DNA from: Adiantum capillus-veneris
Taxonomy: Eukaryota; Streptophyta; Polypodiopsida; Polypodiales; Pteridaceae
Length of the DNA: 64,000 nucleotides
Assembly (NCBI GenBank): GCA_014529385.2
Contig: CM043963.1
Location: 5,553,501-5,617,500 of the forward strand
Direction: 5' to 3'
Notes under the pieces: model-generated
What the model saw: only the letters and a program-made list of their open reading frames with translations
Database searches by the model: none
What the model was told of the DNA's origin: nothing
Translations under genes and position numbers: made by a program
Part shown: piece by piece, positions 44,115 through 55,784 of the stretch
Position numbering within the stretch: position 1 is the first letter of the stretch
Layout of the letters: every line of letters starts with the position of its first letter

Positions 44115-45430
44115 TCAATAATATCCGCAGTGTCCCATGAAGGATTGCACTTGTTTCGTATTAGTAGGCCTGGGTAGGTCTACTATGACTTTGACTTTGT
44201 CTAGGTCAGTGGTTATGCCATTTCTTGAGACAATGTGTCCTAAGATGCGGCCTTGCCCAACCATAAAAATACACTTTTCCAGGTTAAGACAGATTCGATA
44301 GGTCCTGCATTTTGCAAACACCTTTTCCAAATGGTCAATATGTTCCTCTCGTAGAAGAGAGTGTACACAAAGATCATCCATGTATATTTCTAAGAATATT
44401 CTCAGGTATTCTTTGAACGCTTTCGTCATTAACCTTTGGAAGGTAGCTGGGGCATTAGTTAAGCCAAACGGCATCACCCGATACGCATATATTCCCCATT
44501 CTGTGGCAAACGCTATTTTGTGTTGATCCTCCATTGCAATTTCCAGTTGGTTGTACCCTGAAAAACCATCTAGAAAGGAATAAGCCCGTTTTCCGTCCAC
44601 CCTCTCAAGTACATGTTCTATGATTAGCAAGGGATAATTATCCCTTATGGTGGCTACATTTACCTTTTTGAGGTTTACACATACTGGCAGTTTTCCATTC
44701 TTTTTGGGGACTACCACAATGGGTGAAACCCAATCTGTATGTTCGATTTCATGGATGAATTCATCTTCCATCAGCTTGTCAATCTCCTCTTTGATTCGTT
44801 TAGCAAATGTGTCGTTATATGTATAAGAACGTTGTTTGCTAGGTTTTGCATCCGATTTCAAAGGAATTGTATGTTGGCATATCGATGGATCAACTCCTTT
44901 GAGGTCTTTATAGGACCATGCAAACACATCTTTATACTTCTTGAGAACTTGTGTTAGTTGTTCTTCTTCTTCAGGCTCTAAATTGATTGCTATATAGACC
45001 GGCTGAGGCTTTTCACCTGGTTCTGCGAGGTCTATTCTTTTTACATTTTCTTGCCCATCGTAAGATTCTTGGTTGGTTCTTTTCGTGACTGGTGGTGTCA
45101 TGATGATTTTTATGTCCTGGATGGTAAATTTCCGATAGTGTGATGGTACATTCATGTTTCCCTTCTTTGACTCCCCTTTACCATCACTATCCTCTTCAGT
45201 AGTCCATATCTCACGCAAAGACCGTTTCAGTTCTTGGTATTTCTGTTTACGCTCCAGTTTGGTCCACTCTTGGTCTTTTGTTGTTTCTTTTTTTTATTTT
45301 TTTGATCTTGTTTTTGTTTTAGCTTTCCGTACTTGTTTTATTTCCTCTCGCGTTCTTTCCCTTTGAACTTTTGAAAATCTTCCTGATATTTGATCTTTTA
45401 CACAATCATCTGCTTTTACAAGCATCAAAT
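44115..45430 (-). pseudogene. Core D reverse transcriptase
   Basis: The 367-codon frame begins in the linker (VPSHYRKFTIQD) and covers RSYTYNDTFAKRIKEEIDKL, DWVSPIVVVPKKNGK and SFLDGFSGYNQLEI. Then come [25 protein letters not shown] with the YMDD catalytic box, and GRILGHIVS. It ends at VQSFMGHCGYY, where a stop separates it from RNase H. The upstream part to 45430 is Lys/Glu-rich linker in broken frames. Confidence 0.9.
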
Positions 45431-45437
45431 AGTGAGT

Positions 45438-47236
45438 TTAATCTTTTGTCCTGGGCATCAAGTTCTCTCTCGCTTTGTTTCCTGCTCGTTTTCTCCTATA
45501 GCGTTCTTGGCGTCTAGGGTGCTGATTAGAAAAATCATAAAACTTGATATTCTCTGTTTTCCCCCCACGCTCACTCGTGTTGTCTGAACACTCATTATCT
45601 GCATCATTATTTACTTCTAGATGTTCAGAGGAGTTATAAAACTCTTCTTGTTCTGGTGGTTCTATTGTCTCATCTCCTCCTGGTATAATGATTACCATGT
45701 AGTAGGGTAGCACATCATAGCCATACTTATCGCAAAATTTTGTTTTTGGACTATCTGTAATGGTATAGACATCCAATGTTGCTAGTATGTGTTCCCATTC
45801 TAGAGGTTCCAAGGCATCTTCAGGGAAAGGTTCCGAAATATACTCCTTGTACTCAATCGCTCTTTCTAAGATGCATTCCTCTCTTCTTAAGCTTCCACAA
45901 TGTGAAGCTCCACACATCCATAGATCTTTTTGTTGCCCTAACCATGCTGGGAGTTCCGATCCTACTACTGTAGCTGAATCAAACTCTTCCACATGTGTTT
46001 GGTTCACATCCTTGTAACTATGGTCTTTCAGGTGTATTTTAGTCGTTTTCTCGCCATGTCTGAGGTATATGTGATCGTAACCCCAACCATCTTCAATTGT
46101 CGCATGAATGGTCTTCCCAAGATAATCTCATAATTGTTCTTTTTGTCAAAATCCACTATTGCAAATGTATGCTCATACTCGACTCCGCACGAAGTGACAA
46201 TCACTTTTTCTAAAAGTCCTAGAGGCTTCTCCATGAACCCATATGCCAATTGCAATTTCATTCTGGTAGCTCTTAAAGCTAGTTTTCCCCATTTTTTATA
46301 GATTTCCTTGGTGGCGATAGCAACTCCTACTCCACTGTCAAGAATAGCTTTGGAAACTACTCCTTGGAATTCTACTGGTAGCGTGGTGTTTCCATCTTCT
46401 CCCTCGCAATACTCTCCAACCTTGTTTAAAGGTACTGGCCTAGTGTTTAGTTGAGGCCTTTCCAATTCTCTGATCTCTTCCTGAAGCTTCGAGGTGGGGT
46501 CTTTCACTCCAAATATTTCTAGGAATTTACCTACTGTGGTCCACATGTTTGGTCGTAACCTTAGGAGTTTGGGTAATGTGATTGTGCATGCCACCGGGGT
46601 GGACAATAATTCAATCAATCCTTGTGAATCCATCACTTTGTTAGAAGCGAGTCTTTGAGATGGGATTGCTCTCACTTCAGACTTGGCTTCATACTCTCTT
46701 AGGTAAGAGGGTAAAGTTTTCAGCGAGTCTGTTAATTTGGCTATGCCCCGTTGATTGTGCCCCGAACTAATTGATCCCTGGTCTCCCCCTTGTGAAAGTA
46801 TATCAAAGTTCATTTGCGACCTTGCCTCAAATTCTTCAATAGGAGGTAAGATCTCATTCTTCTCTTTTCTCGTACTATTCATGTGGTTACTCACCCTGTT
46901 AGCCTTGTTGGCCTCATGGATTTGCTTCCACAGATCATCTAGACCGTTACAGTCCTTACTCATTTCTGTCAATGTTTTAGGCTGGAACCCGTCACTTGCC
47001 TCATCTGTTGTATTTGGCACTATGATAGGCTCTCGTCTGGACTCATAGGCATTCGTGAGTCTTTCCTTCATTTCTACTTGTTCCTCTAAAGTTGGTTGGA
47101 TAGGGGTTGGAGCTGGTACTTCAGGCCAATTTGCAGGTTTACCAAGTGGGTCTTCCATCAATGATTGAGCTGTTTCAATCATCTTTCTACACATTTCCAA
47201 CCTTTGTTTTTCTATTTCAGCATATGGATAAGCCAT
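45438..47236 (-). pseudogene. Core D first aspartic protease and flanking regions
   Basis: The 402-codon frame from 47236 opens with a gag-tail region (MAYPYAEIEKQRLEMCRKMI). It holds KVGEYCEGEDGNTTLPVEF and the protease motif AILDSGVGVAIATKEIYKKWG near residue 297, then EIILGRPFMRQLKMV. A frameshift near 46020 leads to the 189-codon frame 45438-46007 (GGASHCGSLRREECILERA-like), which matches the end of the first open frame of A. DSGV in place of DSGA is a mild change. Confidence 0.83.
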
Positions 47237-47310
47237 CCATCTTTGCTCCTAGGTTTGGTTCCTTTTGAGTGTGGCTTCATAAGCTGCTCATTTACCTTGT
47301 CTGCCAGTAC

Positions 47311-49480
47311 TTATCCTCTTGATCTTGCACTTTTGGGCTCTTCTATTTCCTTGGGTGCTATGGTTGCCGTGATGTGTGAGATTAAGCTAGCTAGATCCTC
47401 TAACCGCTCTAATCTATCCTTTGTGTGTTTTAACTCCTCGGATAGAGCTGTTTGCTCTCGTTCTTTCCTGGCCTTCATACGCGCCTTTCTAGCTTTCCAA
47501 GTGCTTCTTTGATTTTCCGTTTCTGAACTTGGGGCATTGGTTTTTGGCTCTTCAATTATGGGTTTGTTTGTCATTCCTTGAGCTTGGGCTCGTGTCACCG
47601 CTTGAATAGGTATGATTGTTTCATTTTCTGACCCTCCAATGGAAGGTACTGTTTCTAGCATGTTCAAGGTGGTTTTTGCTCCTTTGCTTGGGTTTTTAGG
47701 GCAATCAGGAATCAAATGAGTAACTCCACACTCGGTGCAATATTCGTTGACTCTAATGATTTCATCATGAGGACAATCTCTTAGCCAATGGTCCCCACCA
47801 CACTTGTAGCAGGGTCCCTTGGGTTGTTGAGGTGCTCCTTGAGCTCCTCTTTGTTGGTATGCATGTCTCTGTCCACCCATGCCTCTGTTGGCTATGAACA
47901 ACAATGTTCATTCATCTAAGCTATATCTTCCTTCTCCTGCTGCCTGTGCAACTGTTGGTGGTCATGTACTTCCTATCATGCTCCATGGTTCTGGTGTTGA
48001 GGGTTCTTCAGGGGGATAATAGACAGAGTTCGCCGCATATACATTGGGATCTTCATAACATGCATGCATAGGCACCAAAGCCTTCTCCTGTAATTCGGTT
48101 ACGATTGGTGTGTATCTTATACCGACTGGTCGTAATCCTGGTAGTGGTGGTTGTTGTCCCAACACTGGCTGTGGTGTTTCTACACCTACAGGTCCTGGTA
48201 GGTTGCCTGATTGATACCTAGGCATTGGTGGAACTTGAGGAGAAGCTACCTGAGCTTGGGGAGCGTAAGGTCTCTCTCTCACATATCCCTTGTTATAATA
48301 ACATTCCTCTGTCCCATGGTTTGTCCAGTTTTGTTCAATAGCACACCACTTGGGCTATTTAGCCTGGGTTTGGCGTACAAGTTAATCTTTCCCTACAAGC
48401 TGCTCTTGGTTTACAGCTACTTCTCCTTTCGATGTTGTCTTAAAAGACTTGCTTCCACTTTGTTGTGAAGATAAATCGTCGTCAAGGTCCTTGAACTTCC
48501 CCTCTTTGTAGACCGCACAATTTTCCACAAGGTAAACAGCCTCCTTGGTCAACTCATTCAACGTCGTGCTCCTCTTCATATGTAAGTCCTTCTGGAGATC
48601 TGCATTCCTTAGTCCTTGGATGAATATAAGCATAAGTCTGGGCTGAGTTGGCAGTTCTTCCACAGAACAGAACTTCACATATCTTTTTAGTCTTAGGGCT
48701 GCGTTTCATACAGATTCCCCATCTTTCTGTTTGAATTTATGGATTTGTGAGATGGTATTATGAGCTATCCCCCTTTGTGAGAATTCCTCGATAAACTCGT
48801 CAAACACTTACTCCATAGACTCAAAGTCTCTACGCTCTACAGAGTCAAACCAAGTAGCAGCGTCATCCTCTAGGGTTAGTCCAAACCCTACAAATTAGGT
48901 AGGGAAGTCTAACACCTCTTCAGCTATAATTACGCGCACAAAGGCTGCTAGATGATCTCTTGGATCTCTGTTTCCTGTGTATTTCTTGTTTACCCATTTT
49001 TGCACTTGAGAAGGTCTAATTCTACGATGGTCTACAAACCTCATAATTGGATCTCCACGTCCTAATTGATATACCTCCTCTGGTCTTCTGTAGTAGGCTG
49101 GTTCCTCTCCCAGTGGTGCTCCTAAGCCATAATTTCTAACAGTTCTTGCTAGAGATGGTTCATCTCTTCGAACTCGTTCTATGGGTGGTCTTCCAGGCTC
49201 TGTGGACCCTTGAGTCTTTGGCTTACTCTCTCCTTGATACCTTGAATAGAGTAGTGGTTCTTTAGCCCTCGTGCGGCGTGATAACCATCTCGGTTTTTGT
49301 CTTGTTCCAATGTTGCACTCTGTCGAAGCCATGCTTGCAATGATGGCTGAGTTGCTGGTTGGTTTTGATTGTTGAATGCCTGTGGTCGGGTAGAATGTGA
49401 GGTAGCGCTATACTCCTCTGAAAAGGGATTTGTCGACTTGCTAGGGGTGTAGGTGGCTCTTGGCACGTCGTCCGGTGCAT
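47311..49480 (-). pseudogene. Core D gag with two zinc knuckles
   Basis: Gag pieces in order: a Thr/Ser/Pro-rich N-terminal region, then IMRFVDHRRIRPSQVQKWVNKKYTG and DHLAAFVRV (gag core entrance, 48.9-49.3 kb). A broken part contains a DDAATWFDSVE-like string. PRLMLIFIQGLRNADLQKDL follows (48.4-48.7 kb), then a Pro-rich stretch. Last come two knuckles, CYKCGGDHWLRDC and CTECGVTHLIPDC, both CX2CX3HX4C, near 47.7-47.8 kb. Several stops interrupt it. Confidence 0.78.
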
Positions 49481-49517
49481 ATGTTGATGCTCCTAGAACT
49501 GTTGCCTTTTCTACCTC

Positions 49518-50207
49518 CTATGGGAGAATACGTTGGTATTCCCGCCCGTACCTATCAACAAAAACTATATCCTTCCCCATAGCAGTTTCATAAGAGAATA
49601 AGTAAAGAACCTTGTCTTTGCTTAATTCGTTTAAGTATGGTTCCTTGCAGCGAAAGTAAGGGACTATTCCCTCACTCTCATGCTTGTAGATTCCCACGTT
49701 CTCATTATAAGTTGGAACCCTGGTTGTTTTCTTATCATACATAAAAATTGCTCCAGGTCGATCAATGTTTGGTGGCGGTTCTTGAGCTTCTGAAACCATT
49801 TTCCCTTTCGCCACGTTATCTCCATATTTGCTATTACTAACTATCAAATAGTGGTTCCTCTTTTTGTCTCGGAATCTATCTCCACCATCACAGACTCTAA
49901 TTATCTCCAATCTTTGAGCCGGTCTTTCTTCAATACAAATGCACTTGCATCCTCGATAATCAAAATAGACTAGGGCTCCCCTCAAGTTTGTTCCTTCTAA
50001 TAAGATCACAGTGAGCTTGGAATCATTCAAAGGATTTAGGGAGGTGCTTCCTCCTGGCATTGGTCCATCATAGGTGAAACCTCCTGGATGTTGACTACCC
50101 ATCATGAAGAAAGATTTGTCTGAGGAAGTGTCAATATCACTACCTTTTTCAGTAATCGGTGCTAGTGGATCTAGCCTTGCCTGAGTTACACTCTCCTTGG
50201 TGGACAC
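49518..50207 (-). CDS. Core D N-terminal ORF (229 codons), unrecognised
   Basis: The frame starts MSTKESVTQARLDPLAP and ends VDRYGREYQRILP. One TAG separates it from the gag frame, so it may be an N-terminal extension of the gag polyprotein. It has no transmembrane or catalytic motif that I recognise. A GT-type donor (CAGGTGAGT) lies about 100 bases upstream (minus strand, near 50309-50316), so the start may be supplied by splicing. Confidence 0.5.
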   Translation of the reverse strand: MSTKESVTQARLDPLAPITEKGSDIDTSSDKSFFMMGSQHPGGFTYDGPMPGGSTSLNPLNDSKLTVILLEGTNLRGALVYFDYRGCKCICIEERPAQRLEIIRVCDGGDRFRDKKRNHYLIVSNSKYGDNVAKGKMVSEAQEPPPNIDRPGAIFMYDKKTTRVPTYNENVGIYKHESEGIVPYFRCKEPYLNELSKDKVLYLFSYETAMGKDIVFVDRYGREYQRILP

Positions 50208-51756
50208 TAAGCTACCTTAGTCACCTGCCACCTTCTGGTCTCTAAAAATGTATCTTTCTGATCTTAAATTCATAAAACTTATCAATGCAATTTATCTCAA
50301 ATCCAACCACTCACCTGGCAAAGGATCAGTCTCCGCCCAACTTCTTGCTTTGCTGCTGCTGAATATACCTGTACACAAGCGTTTAATTTCGGCAATCGAA
50401 TCAAAGCATTTAACTGCTAGAGGTTATCTTAGTATTGATTGGTATAATTGGAGAGTTAATCTCAACCACTACTGTATTTTATACACTGCTGATGCTGGAT
50501 TAGGTCTACTAATCTGGAACTGTACTTCCCTCGGATGTTGATCAATTTACGTGAAAAAGTCTGAATTTAGTCTTTGCTCCGTCAAATGGACAAACAAGGT
50601 CCAAATTCACTTCTAAAAGAAGTTCTGGAACCCTTAAGCCAAATGGAACCTCACTGTCTAAGACCAGTCAAAGTTTCTCTTCAGTAGGCCCCAGTAGACA
50701 TCCTACGCTTAGGATGTCTCCTGCTTTGTTTTGCCTAGATTTTTGTACTATGGATTCCCCTTGATGTGCTGAGTCCACAGTTGTTTTTACTTTTTGATTT
50801 GAACACCTATAAGCTGGTCAATGGATCGAAAATCTGTTCCGACAGCCTGCTGCTGGTCTTCATTAGTCTAATCAACTCCAATTTGGACCAAAATTGACTA
50901 GGAGGCTTGCCTCAGGTTATACAACACCTTGCTATGCCCACACTCACTATCTGGCTTCAATTTCTTGCTTTAGACATACCACATGTAGGATGTCTTTTTC
51001 ATCAGAATGGCTTCAATTTCAAAACACAGGCTCCCCTTGAGTTGCTGATCACTTTGGTATGCTCAAAATTAGGTTTGGAGTGCAAAATCACACAGAAGAC
51101 ATCCTACGCGTTGGATGTCTTTTTGGCCTTTTTGACCCAAGACTTGACCCACAGCTTCCCCTTGATATCAGCAACCCAGTGGTATGCTTAGATTTTGGTT
51201 TGGATTTCAAAAGTCCCCAATTTTAGTTGTTCTTGCCTTTTTCATTCAAAAGTGCTAAAGTATGCTTTCAACCCAATTTTCTCACCCAAATGAGATGAAA
51301 CCCCTCTCAGTCACTCAATATATCATGCAGATCATGCTCATGTAGCCATCCTATGTTTTTGGTCTTAAAATAATGCTTTGGCACAATTTGGGTAGGATGT
51401 CTGGTAATTTCAGTCTATCTGGCCTTCTCCTGTCAAGATATGGTCAAATTTCCACTTTCCAGTTGAAAATAGGGTAAACCCCACCTTCTGAACACACTGG
51501 TGAACTCAAAATCCCAAAATTCCCACCAGATTATCCTGTAGACATCCTACGCGTAGGATGTCTCCTGGCTGAAAATTAAATTTTTCCCTGGCAGAAATGC
51601 TCCTGATGCTCTGTAGCTCTATCAAAAACACTCACAGTAACTTTTGGACTTCACTTCAGCTTTCAAACACACTTTTGCGTCTTTTACAACCCTGTGATGA
51701 ATTTACCAAGCAAGTATACATGCATGAAGTGCTCTAGATTCTGAATCATGATGTCC
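50208..51756 (-). other. Leader or LTR block with palindromes (right cluster)
   Basis: Non-coding. It carries a perfect 24-bp palindrome at 51540-51563, near-perfect copies at 50696-50719 and 51097-51120, a degenerate one at 50972-50995 and a half-site near 51391-51402. It is either the F leader or the 5' LTR of D. Confidence 0.55.
50696..51563. repeat. 24-bp CG-centred palindrome, right cluster
   Basis: The half-site AGACATCCTACG and its reverse complement, four copies with 0-4 mismatches, in the same orientation of flanking words (TTTTTCATCA, CTCCTG) as the left cluster at 38.4-39.3 kb. Confidence 0.88.
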
Positions 51757-51761
51757 TACTT
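51757..51761. other. Left target duplication of E (TACTT)
   Basis: TACTT precedes TGTAATGGC and recurs at 59971-59975 after CGTAACA. Confidence 0.85.
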
Positions 51762-51953
51762 TGTAATGGCTTATGCCCGCACAGGAGCAATAGGCATTAC
51801 GGTAATGATTACCCGAAACTACATTATGTGAACATCAACACATAGAATGACGATAGAAGAAAATACATAGTACATAGGTATAGAACACCTCTTGCTTCAT
51901 TCATATGTTATTCGGACACAGGGTTACAATTGCAGATGCCCGAGGAATAAACT
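51762..51953 (-). repeat. Element E 3' LTR, truncated
   Basis: It matches 59578-59765 but lacks the U3-proximal half present at 59766-59970, and no purine tract adjoins it. The extra ORF (51901-52158) reads directly into it. Confidence 0.75.
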
Positions 51954-53731
51954 GTGTTGGTAAAGAAATAGATTGCGGTGCCTGTGGCAAAGGAGCAAAA
52001 GGGGTATGTAAAGGATAATAGCGAGAAAGGTATCTATTAAGAGCAGACCAAAATGGAGGGCAAGGGGGTAGACTGAGAGAGAAAGAGTGAGCCAAGGTCT
52101 CCACCCAAAAACAGACCTTGTGCCGCTCCTTACGAAATCGACGAATCATTTTCTGCAAACGAGATACATGAGCCTGGGCTTCAGCATAATCCTCTGTAGC
52201 TTGCGCCCAATTAGCAACATCAAAACCTTTGGGAACAACACTCTTACCTATGTCAGTGCTGGATGACTCAGGTTGCTACACCACAACCTGCTGAGTGAGT
52301 GGCTGCGCTCTCACCTCAGCAGATAAAGCGTGTGCTCCAGCTTTGTAGTTAATTGTCCAAAAAGACACGGAGATCCTGCTGCATCTCCACTGCCAATGCA
52401 TCCAAATCATTCATACTGATCATTACATCACCAGGGTGTGAGGCTAAGTATGAGGCAAGGCTATGCTCCGATCTCAATTGAAGTAGTTCCTCTTGAATAG
52501 AAGCCACAAACACAGCATTAGTCCCCCAAAGCATTTGTATTTTTGCATCCTGGTGGCAAGCTGTTGTAGTCAGATCTTCATTTTGGTTGGTCAACTCGGC
52601 AGTGTGAGCCTGCAAGGCCGTTACCTGCGCTTCCAGCTCATTAACTCTACCCTCTGTTGCGGGGGCTGGACATGCCGCACGAATAGACTCTGCAAGTCTA
52701 CTCAAAAAAGTGCCGCACGCCTGTATTTGGTTTGCAGGGTTTGCTGCCGTAGCCTCCCAGGGTAGCGCTACGAGAAGAGTACCTCCCGTCGAGGTAGCCA
52801 CATTAGTAGTTCCAGAAGTTTCCGGTTGCGAGGGAACATCCGCAGCCGGAGAGCCCATCCTCAACGGAGTAGCACTTTCCACTCTCTCCTGCATTTGGCG
52901 CCACTCTCTCCTGCATTCACCACCACAGCAGAATCCTCTAGCACAGGAGATGCAGTCATCGGAGGTGGTGTAGAGAACTGCTGTTCCTCCCTGCCGCACT
53001 TGCGAGTTTCTGATCCTGCACTTGCAGTGGCCACCTCTTGGGCTCCAGAGGATACCACTGCCGTCGATGGACCCAGAAAATCCCCAGTGCCAACATTCTG
53101 CTGTTGTGTTCCCTCCTAGCAGGAACTGCCAAATTTTGTGTTTGCGACGATAGAGGGGCAACAGTCCCTTCGACCACCAATCGGTCATCTTCAAAGTGGC
53201 ATAGAGGACGCAGGGTGAGAGGAAAAACTTCCTTTAAGGGAAAGATCAGTGTGAGTAGTTGGCCAACTTTTGTATTGGTTGGGGTATTTCGCCCCAACTG
53301 TGCCATCACTCTTTGGCATTTTGCCAGCAGTCTTTCTCTGAAAACTGCTGCCCAAGCCACTGGCCCAAAGTTGGCCGAATGCAAAACATTTCTTGCTCTG
53401 GTCGAGATGGTATAGGTTTTGGCTTGTAGCCAAATCGCCTCAAGAAACCATCGATACGCATCCCTGGTTGCTACATCCGACAACCCTGAAAGCTTATATT
53501 CACCTTTCACTTTCAAGCCAAACTCCTGCTCGACATCTGCAATAGGAATCACATGAGACGCGCGCACCACGCCATCGTTGGCAAACAACAACACCTGGAG
53601 ATCCTTTCTGCTGTCAACTGAATTTGTTGATTATTCAGCACCACAATATCTCCAGCAGCAACCAGTTGCTCAATCAAACTTGCTTCCTGCGGGTGAACAG
53701 GTATCTCTTGCCAATCCAAGTTGGCAAACAC
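51901..53731 (-). pseudogene. Element E extra ORF downstream of integrase
   Basis: One TGA after the integrase frame, coding continues in frame with VFANLDWQEIPVHPQEAS. It shifts frame near 53590 to ASHVIPIADVEQEFGLKVKGEY and RDAYRWFLEAIWLQAK, and then to 52349-53194 with an Ala/Thr-rich helical region (VNELEAQVTALQAHTAEL). The last piece, 51901-52158, is Arg- then Pro-rich and ends inside the LTR. The order of a globular segment followed by coiled coil resembles the extra ORF of F, though sequence similarity is not evident by eye. Function unknown. Confidence 0.55.
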
Positions 53732-55288
53732 TCATAGCCGCAAATCTTGCATCCAGGCGTCCACTCGTTGAAGCGCTAGCTGCTGTACTGGAGTGAAGGG
53801 GATGCATTGCAGGAGAGAAGCCATCATGGCAATGACGAGATGCACGAGCAGAGAATATAGAGCTAAGGACGCGTGATACACAAAATAGGAGAAGCACAAC
53901 AATAATCGTCTGCATGTAGTAACCCTCTCACAATGAGTTCCCAAATTAGGGCGAGCCACGGTGTCGCAACCATCATAGCTCCTTTCTCGCTTTCCAAGAT
54001 TGCATGCAAAAGAATCCCCAATCATTATTAGGGCGGCTTTCGGCTCTTGTACCACAACAAAGGGGCACTGAATCGAGGTAGGTGAAACATAATGGCGAAG
54101 TCTGAAACCATTGACCGGCACAGAAATAACCTCCCCCCGCAAATCCGTCAAATAAAAAGAGATGGGTCCGCATGCTTGAAAACTCCAGAATGGTCCTGAC
54201 CACCGTAATTTAAGCTTCCCCGGCATCTTCCCGAGGCGGTAATTAAAGACAAGGACCAACTGTCCCTGAACAAATTGCCGTGCTTTTGGGCGATCCAGCC
54301 ATTTTTTTCGCCTAGACTGCAGATCCTGCAGCACCGCAAAGCTATGCAACCGCTGTTCGTCTAGTTTCTGCAAAACATCCAATCGATAAATCACAGAATC
54401 TTCCAGAAGAAGCTGATCCGCAATCAGCATCCGCAGACTCGAAATCACGTGCTCCACTAGGGGGATTGCCTCCATGCCAAATGCCAACTTAAAAGGATTC
54501 AATCCTGTTGCCACTTTATAAGCTTTCCGATAGGCCCATAAGGCGGAAGGAAGTTTCACATCCCAATCTGTTCGATGCATATTCACTAACTTTGTTAAAA
54601 TCCGAATCAATTGCTTATTAGTTGATTCTGCTTGCCCATTCGCCTGAGGATAATATGGAGAAGATTTCCTGTGCAACACAAAATAAAACCGTAGCATTCT
54701 CTCCATCACCTTATTCAAAAAATGACTTCCCCTGTCACTAACCAGTTCAATAGGGCAGCCATATCTAGAAAAGATATCCTTATATAAGCATCCAGCCACA
54801 AAAACTATAGTATTATCTCTCAAAGGCCATGCCTCCAACCATTTGGTAGCGTAATCTGTGGCTGTCAAAATATACTTATTACGTGTGTGAGCTGCAACTG
54901 GTTTAAAAGGTCCAACAAAATCCAAACCCCACTTTTGAAAAGGCTCCAAGGGCAACACCAGCTGAAAAGGCATTCTGGACCTTTTGGTAGGTTGCCCCAA
55001 CTCCTGACACACATCACACTGTTGCACATAATTTCTCGCATCCTAAAACAATGTGGGCCACCATAATCCTGATTGCAGAACTTTTTGAGCTGTGATTAAT
55101 GCTGCAAAGTGACCTCCCGCAATACCGGTATGGACTTCCTCCAATACTGCTTCCTGCTCCTGTGGTAGCACACATCTGAGTAATACATCCACCACTATAC
55201 GATAATAGCGCTTCCCCATAATAATCTCAAAATTCCAACTTCTAATAGCCATACGTTTCCTCTGATGGCTGGACAAGAAGGAAGGCAT
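53732..55288 (-). pseudogene. Element E integrase with long C-terminal extension
   Basis: The H2C2 finger is split by one stop at about 55040 (VHTGIAGGHFAALITAQKVL, then WWPTLF, stop, then CDVCQ). The 431-codon frame follows with KWGLDFVGPF, TATDYATKWLEAW (Asp), SDRGSHFLNKV (Asp), YYPQANGQAESTNK (Glu) and FVQGQLVLVF. The last 100 codons include a hydrophobic stretch near 53.8-53.9 kb (LLLCFSYFVYHASLALYSLL). An overlapping frame there starts MQTIIVVLLLFCVSRVL, which looks like a signal peptide. Either could be the true start of the extra ORF. Confidence 0.88.
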
Positions 55289-55784
55289 TCGCCGTTGTCG
55301 AGAAAATGAAACATCTCCTCATACCATGTCCATGGGATGCTAGGCATGACCCTTGCCTATTGCGGAACTGCTGTATCCTATGCAACTACACCTGTTAGAA
55401 ACAGAGACGCTTCCGTAAATTCATCAGGTACACCTGTCGGCGGCTCACCGGAATCTAACCTGGATAGATAGTCAGCCACCGCATGCTGAGCCCTTGGCCG
55501 ATGTATGACCTCAAAGTCAAATTCCTACACCAAAAGCACCCATCTAGCCAATCTTCCCGTCAAATTTTGTTGCCTTACCAGGTATAAAAGAGCCGAATGG
55601 TCCACATGGAAGAAAAAACGTCTGCCCAACAGATAGTGTCGGAATTTCTACATTGAATAAATCATCCCTAAACACTCCCTTTCGATAACTGAATAATTTC
55701 TTTCTGCGGATGATAATCGTCTACTGGCATAATAGACAGGTCAAAACCATCCTTGACTTTGTTCCTGCATCAACACGCTGCCAA
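55289..55784 (-). pseudogene. Element E RNase H, degenerate
   Basis: Frames are broken, but VYYASRRLSSAERNYSVIE-like and HHQALFYL-like strings can be read between RT and integrase. It is too damaged to judge the catalytic residues. Confidence 0.55.

Larger units (their letters stand above)
40394..50207 (-). mobile_element. Core D: Tat/Athila-like gag-pol with two proteases
   Basis: The minus strand carries an N-terminal ORF, gag, two zinc knuckles, protease, linker, RT (YMDD), RNase H, two H2C2 segments, integrase, charged linker and a second protease. It is the same order as in A and similar in sequence. No LTR pair or target duplication could be found for D alone, so it may be the coding region of F. 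Alternatively it is an insertion whose ends lie in the palindrome-bearing blocks at about 38.3 and 51.7 kb. Confidence 0.75.

Noticed and set aside
49518-50207. Host gene encoding the 229-codon ORF
   Set aside because: It lies one stop before the D gag on the same strand, so an N-terminal part of the element polyprotein is simpler.
53670-53915. Envelope gene reading of the signal-peptide-like frame in E
   Set aside because: Only the first 20 residues look like a signal; no second membrane segment or Cys pattern follows, and another frame is open across the same bases.
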